Shown: positions 20,600 to 32,271 of the stretch, piece by piece
Layout: each line of letters opens with the position of its first letter
How positions within the stretch are numbered: the stretch's first letter is position 1
Assembly: GCF_000471905.2 (NCBI RefSeq)
Contig: NW_006497023.1
Coordinates: 820,765 to 884,764 of the forward strand
Direction of reading: 5' to 3'
From: Amborella trichopoda
Lineage: Eukaryota > Streptophyta > Magnoliopsida > Amborellales > Amborellaceae
Length of the DNA stretch: 64,000 nucleotides
The notes under the pieces: generated by a model
Database searches by the model: none
What the model was told of the DNA's origin: nothing
The model's input: only the letters and a program-made list of their open reading frames with translations
Position numbers and translations under genes: made by a program

Positions 20600-21857
20600 A
20601 TAAATTTAGTCCTCTAAATTTTCGTACCTGATTGAAAAAGATGGGGGTATTTTTCCTGGATTTCATCTTCTCGTTCCCAGGTTGACTCCTCCCTTCAATG
20701 GTATTGCCACAATACACGGACTAGGGGAATCTCCTTTTTACGTAACATGTATACTCTCCTATCAAGTATTTGAATTGGTTACTCGATGAAGGCCATGTCT
20801 TCTCTGATTGGTAAAGGCTCATATTTCAAGACAAGAGACGAGTCGGGATAAAACTTTTGTAGTAAAGATATCTGGAAGACATTATGGGTGTTAGGCAATT
20901 CAGGCGGTACGGCAAGTCTATATGGAACACTTTAGACTCTCTCCAAGATCTCAAAGGGTCCGATATAGAGTGAGATTAGCTTCCCTTTCTTACTGAATCT
21001 CATGATTCCCTTTGATGGCGATACTTTTGGAAAGACCCGATCACCCACTTCAAACTCAAGCTCTTATATTTGGTTATCGACATAACTCTTCTATCGACTT
21101 TGAGATCTACTGAGCCTTTATCAAATTAATATTACCTTGTATTAAGTTATTTGGATGATCTCTGGTCTTATAAGTCTTCTTCACCAACCCCGTCCCAATA
21201 AATGGGTGACCTGCATTTTCTTCCATACAGGAGAATACTGGCTTGGAAGCTGTTGTTATAGGCAAACTCAATCAAGGGTAAATGGTCATCCCAGCTTCCT
21301 GTAAAGTTAGTGACACAAGCCCTTAGCATCCATAATGTCTTCTAGGGTCTGGATGGTCCTTTTTGATTGCCCATCAGTCTGGGGGTGAAAGGTAGTGCAA
21401 AGGTGAGTCTTGTTCCTAAAGTTGATTGCAAACTAGGCTCGAATCAAGAGGTAAGTCGAGCATCCCTATCAAACACAATACTGATTGAAACTCCATGCAA
21501 TCTCACAATCTGTTTAATATAAAATTGGGCCAGTCTGTCCAAAGTATAGGTCACACGAATCGGCAAAAAGTGGGTAGCTTTAGTTAGCCGGTCCACAATA
21601 ACCCAAATGTCATCATGTCCTAAGCTTGTCCTACAGAACCCGGAGACAAAATCGATAGAAATGTGCTCCCATTTCCACTCAGGCATGGGTGATGGATGCA
21701 ATAATCCAGTGGACTTTTAATGCTCAAATTTTACTTGATGACATGTTAAGCATTTAAACACAAATAATGCCACCACCTACTTCAAATCATTCAACCAAAA
21801 GGTTTTCTTTTAGTCCGATAAATCTTAGTACTTCCGGGGTGTATAGTATATCGAGAG
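20600..21857 (-). pseudogene. Integrase core, C-terminus and chromodomain (element G, downstream part)
   Basis: Minus-strand integrase, downstream of the insertion of element I. The zinc-finger region resumes near 21850 with YTIHPGSTKIY. The catalytic core is at 21444-21701 (EWKWEHISIDFVSGF, VDRLTKATHFLP, LHGVSISI). The C-terminus follows, and near 20620-20700 a chromodomain ends EESTWEREDEIQEKYP. A chromodomain after integrase, which in this group is thought to guide insertion to marked chromatin, defines the chromovirus group; the motif details fit Tekay/Del. It is broken several times. Confidence 0.85.
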
Positions 21858-21862
21858 TGATG
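21858..21862. repeat. Target site duplication of element I, left
   Basis: TGATG, matched at 32267-32271 on the other side of element I. Confidence 0.8.
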
Positions 21863-22914
21863 TAGTCATGACCCCACCCCTTAACCCCTACCGTACTTGC
21901 CAGAGGGCGACAGAGTGCAGGATCATGACCAGAGGTGGCGAATTCCCCTCAGGTGGGAGTGGCTCAACCTGTTAAGAAATGTGGAATCAAAGAAACCATT
22001 AAAGAAAATAAAACCCATTTATTTATGCTCCAATAAAATCGAATAGAATAAAATCATAAAACCATTTTATATTTATACATTCTCCAAAAATTATTTTACA
22101 ATTATGTTCAAGGCACTACACGCCTAACAATAAAATTACAACACTTCATCAAAAGAACTCTGTGGCACTGCTACCAAACATCTACTATCAAGAAGTTCCT
22201 TTGTCAAACATAGAGCTTTAGTCACCTGTCCCAAATGTCCAGCTGCACACTCAAGAACTGTCGGTTGTCACTCCACACAGACAAATAAAAGGGATGAGCT
22301 AAAAGCCCAGTAAGTAGATCAACACCATTGCATTCCGGCCTATAAATAATGATAATTATAGACAGTGCCCAAAAGTCATACAGGTGTCACAAAGTGAAGT
22401 CTTGCCTCATAATGCTTTAGCAGTGTAAGACGGAGTAGAGTTTAAATATCAAAACATTACACATTGCATGAGCTATAGCTACGTCATCTCTTATCACAGT
22501 AACGGGTCAGAAACATAGACAAAAAGAAAAAAACATAATGCACACAATCAGAAACTACATCGGCCTACTCTCGAAGTAAATGTCCCATCGATCTGGCCAA
22601 GCCAGTCTTGTAACTTGGGACTTTTACCCTCATTCAGGAGGGAAGATAATGATAAATGGGTATCCCATTTCATAATGTTCTCACTCACACACACAATCCC
22701 CAACGTAGTTTGGAGTTTTCGATAGGTGGCCTTGCAAGACACGACCATCTCCTTATGTCGTTCTGACGAGAGGGCGCTACACTATCATTGGGTGATCCAA
22801 TGCATAGTGCCCATATAGATTTGATGGGCGTGCTCCCAGACAATCAGTTTCACTTCCTGACCCCATTCCTATTATTACTGTTGGGGCAAGATTATAATTG
22901 CTGGCATCTTATCA

Positions 22915-23290
22915 TATCAGAATCCCGCTACCAATGGTTGTCCCATTGCATCGTGGTCAGTATCACAGTCATATCATGACAGTATCCCACTACCGATGGG
23001 TGTCCCATTGCGTAGTGGTCAGTATCACGGTCCTATCATAACAGTATCTCACTAACAATGAGTGTCCCACTGTATAATGGTCAGTGTCACAGTCATATCA
23101 TAACAATATCCCACTACCAACGGGTGTCCCATTGCAAGTAGTCAGTGTCACAATCGTATCATAACAATAACCCACTACCAATGGGTGTCCCTTTGTGTAG
23201 TGGTCAGTATCACAGTCATATAGTAACAATATCTCACTACCAATGGGTGTCCCACTGTGTAGTGTTCAGTATAACAGTCATATCATAACA
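22915..23290. repeat. 62-base tandem repeat in the 3' LTR of element I
   Basis: Six units are built on CCCACTACCAATGGGTGTCC, then TAGTGGTCAGTATCACAGTC and ATATCATAACA. Measured spacings are 62, 62 and 61 bases from 22986. The partner array is 30225-30610. Each unit has a short internal palindrome-like stretch (CCACTAC...GTAGTGG). Confidence 0.88.
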
Positions 23291-23606
23291 CATCTAATCA
23301 CAATTGTATATATGCATACTCAAACATTCATTCACTCATGTTATGCTATTGTTCAAGAATTTAGGAGCATTCACAATATCATAAACATGCATATTTAGTG
23401 CCTCATGGTAGATATTTTCTGTTTCTTTATGAAGGGGTTAAGCTTTTCTCATAAACATATGAATCAATGCACAACATTTTTGAATCATACAGCAATTTTG
23501 GGATTTACTTCCATTCCCATCAATGATATAAATATGCGAAATGAGTCATAGTATCAAATTTATGAGAAATTTCAACTCAATTCAATGTGAACATGAAATA
23601 GACATG

Positions 23607-23629
23607 TATATATATATATATATATATAT
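23607..23629. repeat. AT microsatellite
   Basis: An uninterrupted (TA)n run. The same place in the other LTR of element I (near 30930) has only a short interrupted AT run, so it expanded or contracted after insertion. Confidence 0.9.
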
Positions 23630-24740
23630 CCTTTAATCAAAGGAAATTTGAAGCTATTTGAGCATCAATAGATCAGTCAGGAGTTCAGTGCAAAAAGGAC
23701 TACAGCTCTAAGATTTCTGCAAATCCTTACAGTGACATGTCCCCATAAACAGAGGTGTAACCTCCAATCTATAGGGAATTTTGATATAGTTTCAAAACCA
23801 CTTTCAAATTGGACACAGATATCCTTAAAATAGTTGTGGCTTGAAATAATTTGGACCTTATTTGACTAGTTAAAAGCCTAGCACAATAGGAGTAACAGTT
23901 TCTTGACATTGCAGCAATCAACGACAGTGACATATCACACCAACTGAAGCATAACTATCAAATTATAGGTAATTTTGGGATGATTTCAAAACTAAAGTTC
24001 AAGTAGAAGCATATATCTTTCCAATAAAGTGGTTTGGAAGCATTTAGGCCTCGTTAGGTTTGTCCAAACCTCAAGACAATAGGAATGTTATTTTTGTATC
24101 TGCTAAAATCTGATAACAGTGACATGCTCGCACAAATCGAAACATAGCTTCCAATTTATAAAGAATTTCAACCGAGATTAAACATAAAATTAAAATTCAA
24201 CACATGTATCTTTGAAATCAGGTGATTTGGAGCCATTTGGATGTCATTTGATTAGTCAAAATTTCCTCAAAAAAACATGAAATTTTCCTGGAAATTCACA
24301 GTGTAGTCATGGCACATCTCAATGAACAATCAAATATTTTCAATTTATGATAGTTATCAACATGAAACCTTTTTCCATCTTAAATTAGATGCATAGGAAC
24401 ACCATTTTACAAATTTTCATGGCCAAAAAGAAGAATTTCAGTGCTCATTTTTTCATGCAATTGAAGGCCTAATTTCCTAGAAAAACAAGACACATGCAAC
24501 GCCATTTCTTTTCACAATTCACATATATGCTGAAGCGTAGTCTCATGCCTACTTTCATGCTTGCATAACTAAAGACATGCAAGGTATTGGATCCACTTGA
24601 TGTGCAATGGTGTCACCAAATCCCTCACATAGTCCCCCTTCAAGTTAACCCCAAGTTCTCCCACAATGGCTAAAAAGGGCTGCAATTTGGCTTCCAAGAG
24701 TGAGAAATGAACATGACATGGGAGAAAGAGAAAGAAAGGC

Positions 24741-24748
24741 TTATATAT
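24741..24748 (-). promoter_or_regulatory. TATA box in the 3' LTR of element I
   Basis: ATATATAA on the minus strand in the context AGATATATAAGCCTTTC; identical in the other LTR at 31872-31879. The 23-24 base array lies upstream of it in U3. Confidence 0.65.
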
Positions 24749-24939
24749 CTCAAGCATGGGTGGTATCAGCTTTAGTTAGCCAGGTGGCACTCATGTTTTC
24801 ATGCAAATGGGACACATGGCGAGTGGAATAGCATGCAGAGGACAAATGGCATCTAAGGGCATGCATGGCTCGGCGGTGTCCTGCAGGACAAAACTCACTG
24901 TCACGTGCTCTTATTTGTGTTCTCTCTCTTCTGACTGTC

Positions 24940-25075
24940 ACACGTGTTCTCTTCTTACCACCGCACACATTCTCTTCTTACCACCATGCACATTCTCTTT
25001 TTACCTCCATGCACCTTCTTATCTTACCACCGTGCACATTCTCTTCTTACCACTGCGGGTGTTCTCCTTGCCTGG
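24940..25075. repeat. 23-24 base tandem repeat in the U3 of element I (3' LTR)
   Basis: Five to six units of the form GTTCTCTTCTTACCACCGCAC. The partner array at 32055-32245 has about seven units of 23 bases. Open frames reading Leu/Ser/Tyr/His-rich proteins here are artefacts of the repeat. Confidence 0.85.
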
Positions 25076-25093
25076 AAAATATCGGTCCGTCCA

Positions 25094-25112
25094 TCATCCC
25101 CCCCTGAAAAAA
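25094..25112 (-). promoter_or_regulatory. Polypurine tract of element I
   Basis: The minus strand reads TTTTTTCAGGGGGGGATGA directly before the LTR edge. Confidence 0.75.
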
Positions 25113-25129
25113 GATTTTGTCCCCAAAAT

Positions 25130-26490
25130 CGTGTCTCAGCTAATCAAATAATTGGGGATACGTATCCATGATTTCGTCTTCCCGTGCCCATGTTGATTCT
25201 TCCTTTGCGCAATACCTACACTTTCTTGTTCAGTATCTCAATCGGTTGCTCAATATAGCTCAAATATTCTCTGATTGGAAATGGTTCATACCTCAAAACA
25301 TGGGATAGGTCAGGCTGGTAATTCCTTAACAGTGACGCATGAAAAACAACATGAATGTTTGCCAACTCTGGTGGTAGGGCAAGTCGATATGCCACTACTC
25401 CAACTTTTTCTAGAATTTCGAAGGGTCCAATAAAATGTGGACTCAATTTTCCTTTCTTACCGAACCTCATAATGCCCTTTGTTGACGATACTTTCAAGAA
25501 AACCCAGTTACCAACCTCAAACTTCAGGTCTCTTCTCCGATTATCGGCGTAACTCTGTTGCCGACTCTGAGTAGTCTCGAGCCTTTCTCAAATCAAAGCA
25601 ATCTTTTCTGTGGTTTCTTGAACAATTTATGGCCTTAACAGCCACCTTTCACCGACCTCACTCCAACAGATAGGTGACTTGCACTTTCTCCCAAATAAGG
25701 CTTCAAAAGGTGCCAACTGAATATCGGCTTGGAAGCTGTTTTTATAAGAAAATTCGATCAGAGGTAGGTGGTCATCCCACCTTCCCTTAAAATTGGTAAG
25801 AGAAGCCCTCAACATGTCTTCTAGGCTCTAAATGGTTCTCTCAGACTGCCCATCAGTTTGGGGGTGAAAAGAAGTGCTGAAGTGAGTCTTGTACCCAAAG
25901 CTGATTGCAAACTATTCCAAAGTCTAAAGGTAAGTCTAACGTCCCTATCGGACATGATGCTAACAGGTATTCCATGTAACCTCACTATCTCTTTAATGTA
26001 TAACTGGGCTAATTTGTCCAAAGTATAAGTTGTGTGGACAGGCAAAAAATGGGCAGCTTTGGTTAGTCGGTCAACAATGGCCCAAATACTATCGTGTCCG
26101 GTACCCACTATAGGTAAGCCGGAGACAAAGTCCATAGTAACGTGTTCCCATATCCACTCTGGTACGAGTAAGGCCTGCAACGATCCAACAGCTTTCTGAT
26201 GCTCTTCTTTCACTTGTTGACATGTCAAGAACTTAGAAACAAATCGTGCTACTTCTCTTTTCATGCCATTCCACCCAAAATTTCTCTTCAGGTCCTAATA
26301 CATTTTAGTCGTCCCAGGGTGAACCGTATAATGTGAGTTGTGCTTCTACGAAAATAGCCCTTTTAACATTCTCATCATTCGGAACGCATACCCGATCTTT
26401 AAATCTTAACAAATCATCACTGTTCACAGAGAAATCATGTTTTCTTCCCAGCTTTATTTCTTCGAGAATTTTCATAAGTTGAGGATCTTC
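25130..26490 (-). pseudogene. Integrase with chromodomain (element I)
   Basis: Minus strand, N to C: a zinc-binding region near 26270-26490, the catalytic core at 25821-26264 (CQQVKEEHQK, EWIWEHVTMDFVSGLP, VDRLTKAAHFLPVH, LHGIPVSIMSDRD), core end at 25627-25815 ([32 protein letters not shown]), C-terminal domain at 25216-25497 (KLSPHFIGPFEIL, NIHVVFHASLL) and a chromodomain ending ESTWAREDEIMDTYP near 25140-25190, followed by the polypurine tract. This is the standard Tekay/Del order. The frame is broken several times. The function was insertion of the element cDNA into chromatin. Confidence 0.9.
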
Positions 26491-26493
26491 CTT

Positions 26494-27190
26494 TTATGCC
26501 ATTCGGGTTTGTTTAAAGAGCTGGGGCTCCATTCCTATGCACAAAGTCATTCCTACCCCATCACTAAGGGGCAGATTTGGGTGCCACTCTATTGCATCCT
26601 CCAACAGTTTCATCTTACAAACCATTAGATGGGCCACTGATACCACATGCATCCTACTTAAAGCATCTGCTACCACATTAGTCTTGCCCGGGAGGTAATT
26701 GATAGTATAGTTATAATCATTCAGTAAATCCATCCATCTTCTTTGCCTCATATTCAACTCTTTCTGAGAAAATAGGTACTTGAGGCTCTTATGATCTGTG
26801 AATACCTTAAATTGGGCCCCAAAGAGGTAATGTCCCCAGATTTCTAGGGGTGAACACTATAGCTGCAAGTTCTAAGTCATGAGTTGGGTAATTTTGTTCA
26901 TACGAATTTAACTGTCTAGAGGCATAAGCTATGACCTTCCCTCGCTGAAACAGCACACATCCAAGTCCTTTATGAGAAGCATCAGTGTAAAGTACAAAAT
27001 CCTTGTTTCCTTTGGGTAAGGTCAATATCGGGGCTATAGTAAATCTCTTCTTCGGTTCTTGAAAACTTTTCTCAAAATTATCTGACCACACAAACTCCTT
27101 ACCACACAAACTTCACTTCTTTTTGGGCTAGGCGAGTAAAGGGAAGTGCTATTTTTGAAAATCCTTCTACAAAACATCTATAGTAACCCG
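26494..27190 (-). pseudogene. RNase H (element I)
   Basis: Minus strand: connection and RNase H with [20 protein letters not shown] and [11 protein letters not shown], then at 26494-26757 the end of the domain with RQRRWMDLLNDYNYTINYLPG and NVVADALSR. The DAS and ADALSR blocks are standard for Ty3/Gypsy RNase H. It degrades the RNA strand of the replication hybrid. The pieces are in more than one frame. Confidence 0.9.
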
Positions 27191-27194
27191 CCAG

Positions 27195-28060
27195 TCATAG
27201 AAAATTGCGGACCTCTGTCACTTTTGTCCGTCTTCCCCACTTAAGTATGGCTTCAATTTTACAAGGATCAACTGCGCTCCCATCCTTAGAAACAACGTGA
27301 CCAAGGAAGGCCACGCTAGGAAGCCTAAACTGACTCTTTCCCAACTTAGCATACACCTTTTCTGACTTCAAAATCTGGAGACCCATTCGTTGGTGCTGCT
27401 CATGCTCTTCTTGGTTATTTGAATACACCAAAATATCATCTATAAAGACCACCACAAAATTTTCCAGAAAGGGTCTAAAAACTTTATTCATCATATCCAT
27501 AAAGACTTCTGGTGCATTGGTCAACCCGACCGATAGTACCAAGAACTCATAGTGTCCATATCGGGTCTTGAATGTTGACTTAGGAACATCTTCTTCCTTG
27601 ACCCGTAGTTAATGATAGCCCGACCGGAGGTGAATCTTAGAAAATACTTGGGCCCCTTGAAGCTGGTCAAAAAGGTCATTAATTCTAGGAAAAGGGTACT
27701 TGTTCTTTACAGTAACTTGATTCAGCTATTTATAATCTATACAAAACCTTAAAGACCCATTTTTAATTTTCACAAATAGGATCGGTGCACCCCAAGGTGA
27801 CACCCTAGGTCTCCAACATTTCTTGCAATTGCTCTTTCAGCTCTTTTAATTTGGTTGGGGCCATCTTATAAGCGGTTTTAGAGATGGGCGTACCACTTGG
27901 GACCACATCTATCTCAAATTCTATCTCCCTTATTGGAGGCCAAGAGGTCAACTCCTCAGGGAAAACTTATGGGTATTCCCTGACCACTCGTATCTCCTCT
28001 AACTTGGACTGGACATCCAGATTCTTTACTACTTAAGCCATACCCAACTCATTTTTTGGC
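27195..28060 (-). pseudogene. Reverse transcriptase (element I)
   Basis: The RT palm is at 27195-27542 on the minus strand, with [17 protein letters not shown], a [10 protein letters not shown] catalytic box and [11 protein letters not shown]. Upstream to about 28060 the fingers region is recognisable but decayed. This is a typical chromovirus RT, between protease (upstream) and RNase H (downstream). It is broken. Confidence 0.88.
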
Positions 28061-28198
28061 CAAAAGGCGTGAAGGCCGAAGAGTCGAGATAAGGTGTAGA
28101 GGGGAAACAATGTCAGCAAAGTTCAACTCAGGCTGGTTTGGACATCAAAAGGTTACAGGTTTATCGTGACAATTTATTGTAACATGATGTGTAGACAA

Positions 28199-28640
28199 CT
28201 AGTCCATGCCAAAAATAACGTCAAAGTCTTGAATGTCTAAAAGTATCAAGGCTATCGGTAGAACATACCTTTCAAGAAAAACTCCACAGTGTTTATAAAC
28301 AACATCAGTTTCAATAGATTCCCCCATTGGTGTGCATACTACCAATGTCCAGTTAAGAAATGAAGGTCTAACATTTATATAGCATGTAAAGTGAGGTGCA
28401 ACAAAAGAGTGAGAAGACCCAGAGTCAATCAGAAATTTTTCTTCCATGCCATAAACAAAGCGTACCTCGGTTACAGAGGGAGACACCTTGGCTTCTTGCT
28501 CTGTGAGTTCAAATACCCGACCTTGAGTCTTCCGTCGGTTTTTCGATCCCTTTACCAAGCAATATTTGACCAAGTGGCAAGGCTTGCCACATCTAAAACA
28601 TGACTTTGTCTTCCTATAGCACTCAGCCACCGAATTATTT
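28199..28640 (-). pseudogene. Gag zinc knuckle and protease (element I)
   Basis: An open stretch of 143 codons on the minus strand. A CCHC-like zinc knuckle (CFRCGKPCHLVKYC, residues 11-24) would bind the element RNA. An aspartic protease follows with LIDSGSSHSFVAPHF (residues 67-81) and, near the end, DFDVIFGMD. Gag and protease lying in one frame is normal for Tekay-type elements. The remaining gag is upstream at 28640-29186. Confidence 0.9.
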
Positions 28641-29186
28641 CTTAACCCGCAGTAAGGGCAGGCCGGGCGTTGATTGTCCCTTATGTCGCCTGGGGAGATC
28701 TTCTAAATCTTCATATTTCCTTGATTGTTTCTTCCCCTAAAATGTTTCCTTAGAGGTGGTCGAGTCTTTCTCCCAAGGTTCCCATTCTTCCCTCTCTTCT
28801 GAACCGGGACTCCTCACCGTCCCTCTCAATCTTCATGGCAAGGTCTACTAAAGGGGAGAAAGTCTTAAGGTTTGCTGATATCACCCTTCCCCTTATATCT
28901 GGCCTGAGGCCTCTCTCAAACTTATTCTCCTTTTGCTCCTCCTTGTTGATGATATGCGGCATATATTGTGAGATCTCAATGAATTTGGTTGTATATTGCT
29001 CCACTGTCAGCTTCCCTTGTTGCAGCTCAATAAACTCTACGTCTTTCCTCTCTCTTAGTGAGTCAAAGAAATACTTCTTATTAAATACTTCCAGAAAGTT
29101 TTCCTAGGTTACTATTGTCCATGACCTTTCCCAAGATTGTTTCACTGAGCCCCACTAGTAATCAACATCCCATCCTAACATAAAGG
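28640..29186 (-). pseudogene. Gag core (element I)
   Basis: The minus strand holds gag with MEQYTTKFIEISQYMPHI, RGLRPDIRGRV and DLAMKIERD at 28750-29004, the retrotransposon gag domain. It closely parallels element G (34421-34951). Gag-like sequence continues to about 29186, where the 5' LTR starts. It is broken. Confidence 0.82.
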
Positions 29187-32100
29187 TTACACCCTAACCT
29201 TCTATTCATACTTGTCGGAGGGTGACAAAGTGTGGGATCGCCACCAGAGGTGGCGAACGCCACTCAGGTGGGAGTTGCTCAACGAGTTTAGAAATGTGGC
29301 ATCAAAGCAAAACATGAAAGAAAATAAAACCTATTTATTTATGCTCTAATAAAACTGAACATAATAAAACCATAAAGCAATTTTATATTTATACATTCTC
29401 CAAAAATTATTTTACAATTATGTTCAAAGCACTACAGCCTTGACAACAAAATTACAACACTTCATCAAAATAACTCTGTGGAACTGCAGCAAAACACCTA
29501 CTATCAAGAATTTCCTTTGTCAAACACCGATCTTCAATCGCGTACCACAAATATCCAGTTGCCAACTCATGAACTGTCAGTTGTCACTCTACACAGAAAA
29601 ATAAATGGGATGAGCTAAAAGCCCAATAAGTAGATCCACACCATTGCATTCCGGCCTATAAATAATTATAATTATAGACAGTGCCCACAATTCATACGGG
29701 TGTCACAAAGTGGAGTCATGCCACACAATTATTTAGCAGTGTAAGAAGGAGTAGATTTCAAATATCATAACATTACACATTGCATGAGCTACAGCTACTT
29801 CATCTCTTATCACAGTAAGGGATCAGAAACTCAGACATAAAAAAAAAAAAAACGTAACGCACACTGTCAAAAGCTAGATCTACCTACTCCTGAAGTACAT
29901 GTCTCATCAATCAGGCCAAGTTAATCCTGTAACTTGGGACTTCTACCCTCATTCAAGAGGGAAGACAATGACAAATGGGTGTCTTATTTCGTAATGTCCT
30001 CACTCACGCACACAATCCCTAGCGCACTTTGGAGTTTTCGATTGGTGGTGGCCTTGCAAGACACAACCCTCTCCTTATGCCTTTCAGGCGAGAGGGAATT
30101 ACACTACCATTGGGTGGTCCAATGCGTAATGCCGATACAGATTTAGGGGGCACGACCCTCCCATATATTTAGTTTCATATCCTGACCCCATTCCTATCAT
30201 TGGGGTCGGGAAAGATTATAATTGCCGACATCATACCATATCAGAATCCCCCTATCAATGGGTGTCCCATTGCGTAGTGGTCAGTATCACAGTCATATCA
30301 TAACAATATCCCACTACCAATGGGTGTCCCATTGTGTAGTGGTCAGTATAACAGTCATATCATAATAGTATCCCACTACCAACGGGTATCCCAATGCGTA
30401 GTGGTCAGTATCATAGTCATATCATAATAGTATCCCACTACCAATGGGTGTCCCTTTACGTAGTGGTCAGTTTCACAGTCATATCATAACAATATCCCAC
30501 TACCAATGGGTTTCCCATTGTGTAGTGGTCAGAATCACAGTCATATCATAATAATATCCCACGACCAATGGGTGACCCATTGCGTAGTGGTTTGTATTAC
30601 AGGCATATCATAACACATCTAATCACAACTGTGTACAAGCATACTCAGGCATTCATTCACTCATGCTTTTTTATTCTTCAAGAATTCAGGTGCATTCACA
30701 TTATCATAAACATGTATATTTAGTGCCTTATGACAAATAATTTCAGTTTCTTTACGAAGGGGTTAATCATTATTATGAAATATATGAATCAGTGCACAAC
30801 GTTTTATGAATCGTACAATAGTTTTGGGATTTACTGCCATTCCCATCATTGATATACTTATGCAAAATGAGGCATAGTATCCATTTCATAAGAAATTTCA
30901 ACTCAATTTCAACATCAAATTCAAATAGACATATATAGATATATATCCTTTAATCAAATGAATTTTGAATCTATTTGTGCATCATTTGATCAGTCAAGAG
31001 TTCATTCCAAAAAGGACTATGGTTCTGAGATTTCTGTAATTCCTTGCAGGGATATGTCTCCATAAAAAGAGGTGTAACCTTTGATCTATAGGGAATTTTG
31101 ATATGGTTTCCATAAACCAAAGTTCAGGTAGAAACACATATATTTCCAATAAAATTGGTTTGTAAGAATTTAGATCTTGTTTGGTTAGTTAAAAACTCAA
31201 GACAACAGGAATGAAATTTCTGGAATCTGCTGAAATCTGGTAACAGTGACATGCTCTAACAAATTGAAACATAACTTCCTATTTATGAAGAATTTCAGCT
31301 GAGCTTACACATCAAAGTCAAAGTAGACACATGTATATTTGAACTGGAGGTGATTGGAGCCACTTGGATGTCATTTGATTAGTCACAAGTTCATTAACAA
31401 AAACATGAAATTTCCTTGAAAATTCGCAGAGTAGTCATGGCACATCTCAAAGAATAATCAAATACTTCAATTTATGATGGTTATCAAATTGAAACCTTTT
31501 TCTATCCCACATTAGATGCATAGAAACACTATTTCACAAATTTTCATGACCAACAAGAAGAATTTCAGTGTTCATTTTTTCATGCAATTGAGGACTTAAT
31601 TTCCTGGAAAAAGAGGACACATGCAACCACATTTCTTTTCACAATTCACATATATGCTCAAGTTTTGCCTCATGCTTAGTTTCATGCTTGCATAACTAAT
31701 TACATGAAATGTATTTGATCCACCTACTCGATATGCAATGGTGTCCCCAAATCCCTTACACAGTCCCCCTTCAAGTTCACCCCAAGTTCTCCCACAATGG
31801 CTAAAAAGGGCCAGAATTTGGCTTCCAAGAGTGAGAAATAAACATGGCATGGGGGAAAGAGAAAGAAAGGCTTATATATCTCAAGGATGGGAGGTGGAAG
31901 CTTCGGTTGGCCAGGTGGCACTCATGTTTTCAGGTAGATGGGACACGTGGTGAGTGGAATAGCATGCAAAGGACAAATGGCACCTAAGGGCATGCATGGC
32001 TTAGCGGTGTCATGCACGGCGGCAACGCTCAACGGCACTCATCATTTTGGCTCTCTCTCTTCTTACTGTCATGCGTGTTCTCTTCTTCCTGTCATGCGTT

Positions 32101-32266
32101 CTCTTCTTACCGCTGCACACGTTCTCTACTTACTGCCGCGCGCGTTCTCTTTTTATCGCCGCGCACGTTTGCTTCTTACCGCCGCGTGTGTTCTCTTCTT
32201 ACTACCATGGGTGTTTTCTTCTTACCTTTGCGTGCATTCTCTTTGTTTGAAAATCTAGATCCTTAC
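29187..32266 (-). repeat. 5' LTR of element I
   Basis: Partner of 21863-25093. It contains the 62-base array (30225-30610), TATA box (31872-31879, minus strand) and 23-base array (32055-32245). The left edge is uncertain by about 10 bases; the right edge is set by the TGATG duplication at 32267. Identity to the 3' LTR is roughly 85-88 percent by eye. Confidence 0.85.
32055..32245. repeat. 23-base tandem repeat in the U3 of element I (5' LTR)
   Basis: About seven units, for example GTTCTCTTCTTACCGCTGCA. There are more units than in the other LTR, so the copy number changed after insertion or differs by slippage. Confidence 0.85.
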
Positions 32267-32271
32267 TGATG

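Larger units (their letters stand above)
21863..25093 (-). repeat. 3' LTR of element I
   Basis: About 3.23 kb, matching 29187-32266 throughout. It contains the conserved block shared with G (22690-22860), a 62-base array (22915-23290), an AT microsatellite (23607-23629), and a 23-24 base array in the U3 (24940-25075). A TATA box on the minus strand lies at 24741-24748 (ATATATAA). Confidence 0.9.
21863..32266 (-). mobile_element. Element I: Tekay/Del-type chromovirus nested in the integrase of element G
   Basis: The LTRs are 21863-25093 and about 29187-32266, with TGATG at both outer edges. The minus-strand internal part (25094-29186) holds gag, protease, RT, RNase H and a chromodomain integrase. 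It is clearly related to G but not the same family: the gag zinc knuckle, protease and chromodomain differ. No convincing primer site lies beside the 5' LTR; gag-like sequence runs up to its edge. Its coding region is better preserved than that of G but still has several breaks, perhaps about ten. It must be younger than G, whose gene it splits. Confidence 0.9.

Noticed and set aside
22915-23290. CRISPR-like regular spacing
   Set aside because: Units are whole 62-base tandem repeats with no unique spacers, inside a plant LTR and repeated in the partner LTR.
24801-25171. Leu/Ser/Tyr/His-rich frames over 24801-25171 and 31938-32269
   Set aside because: They read the 23-24 base U3 repeat of element I in three frames.
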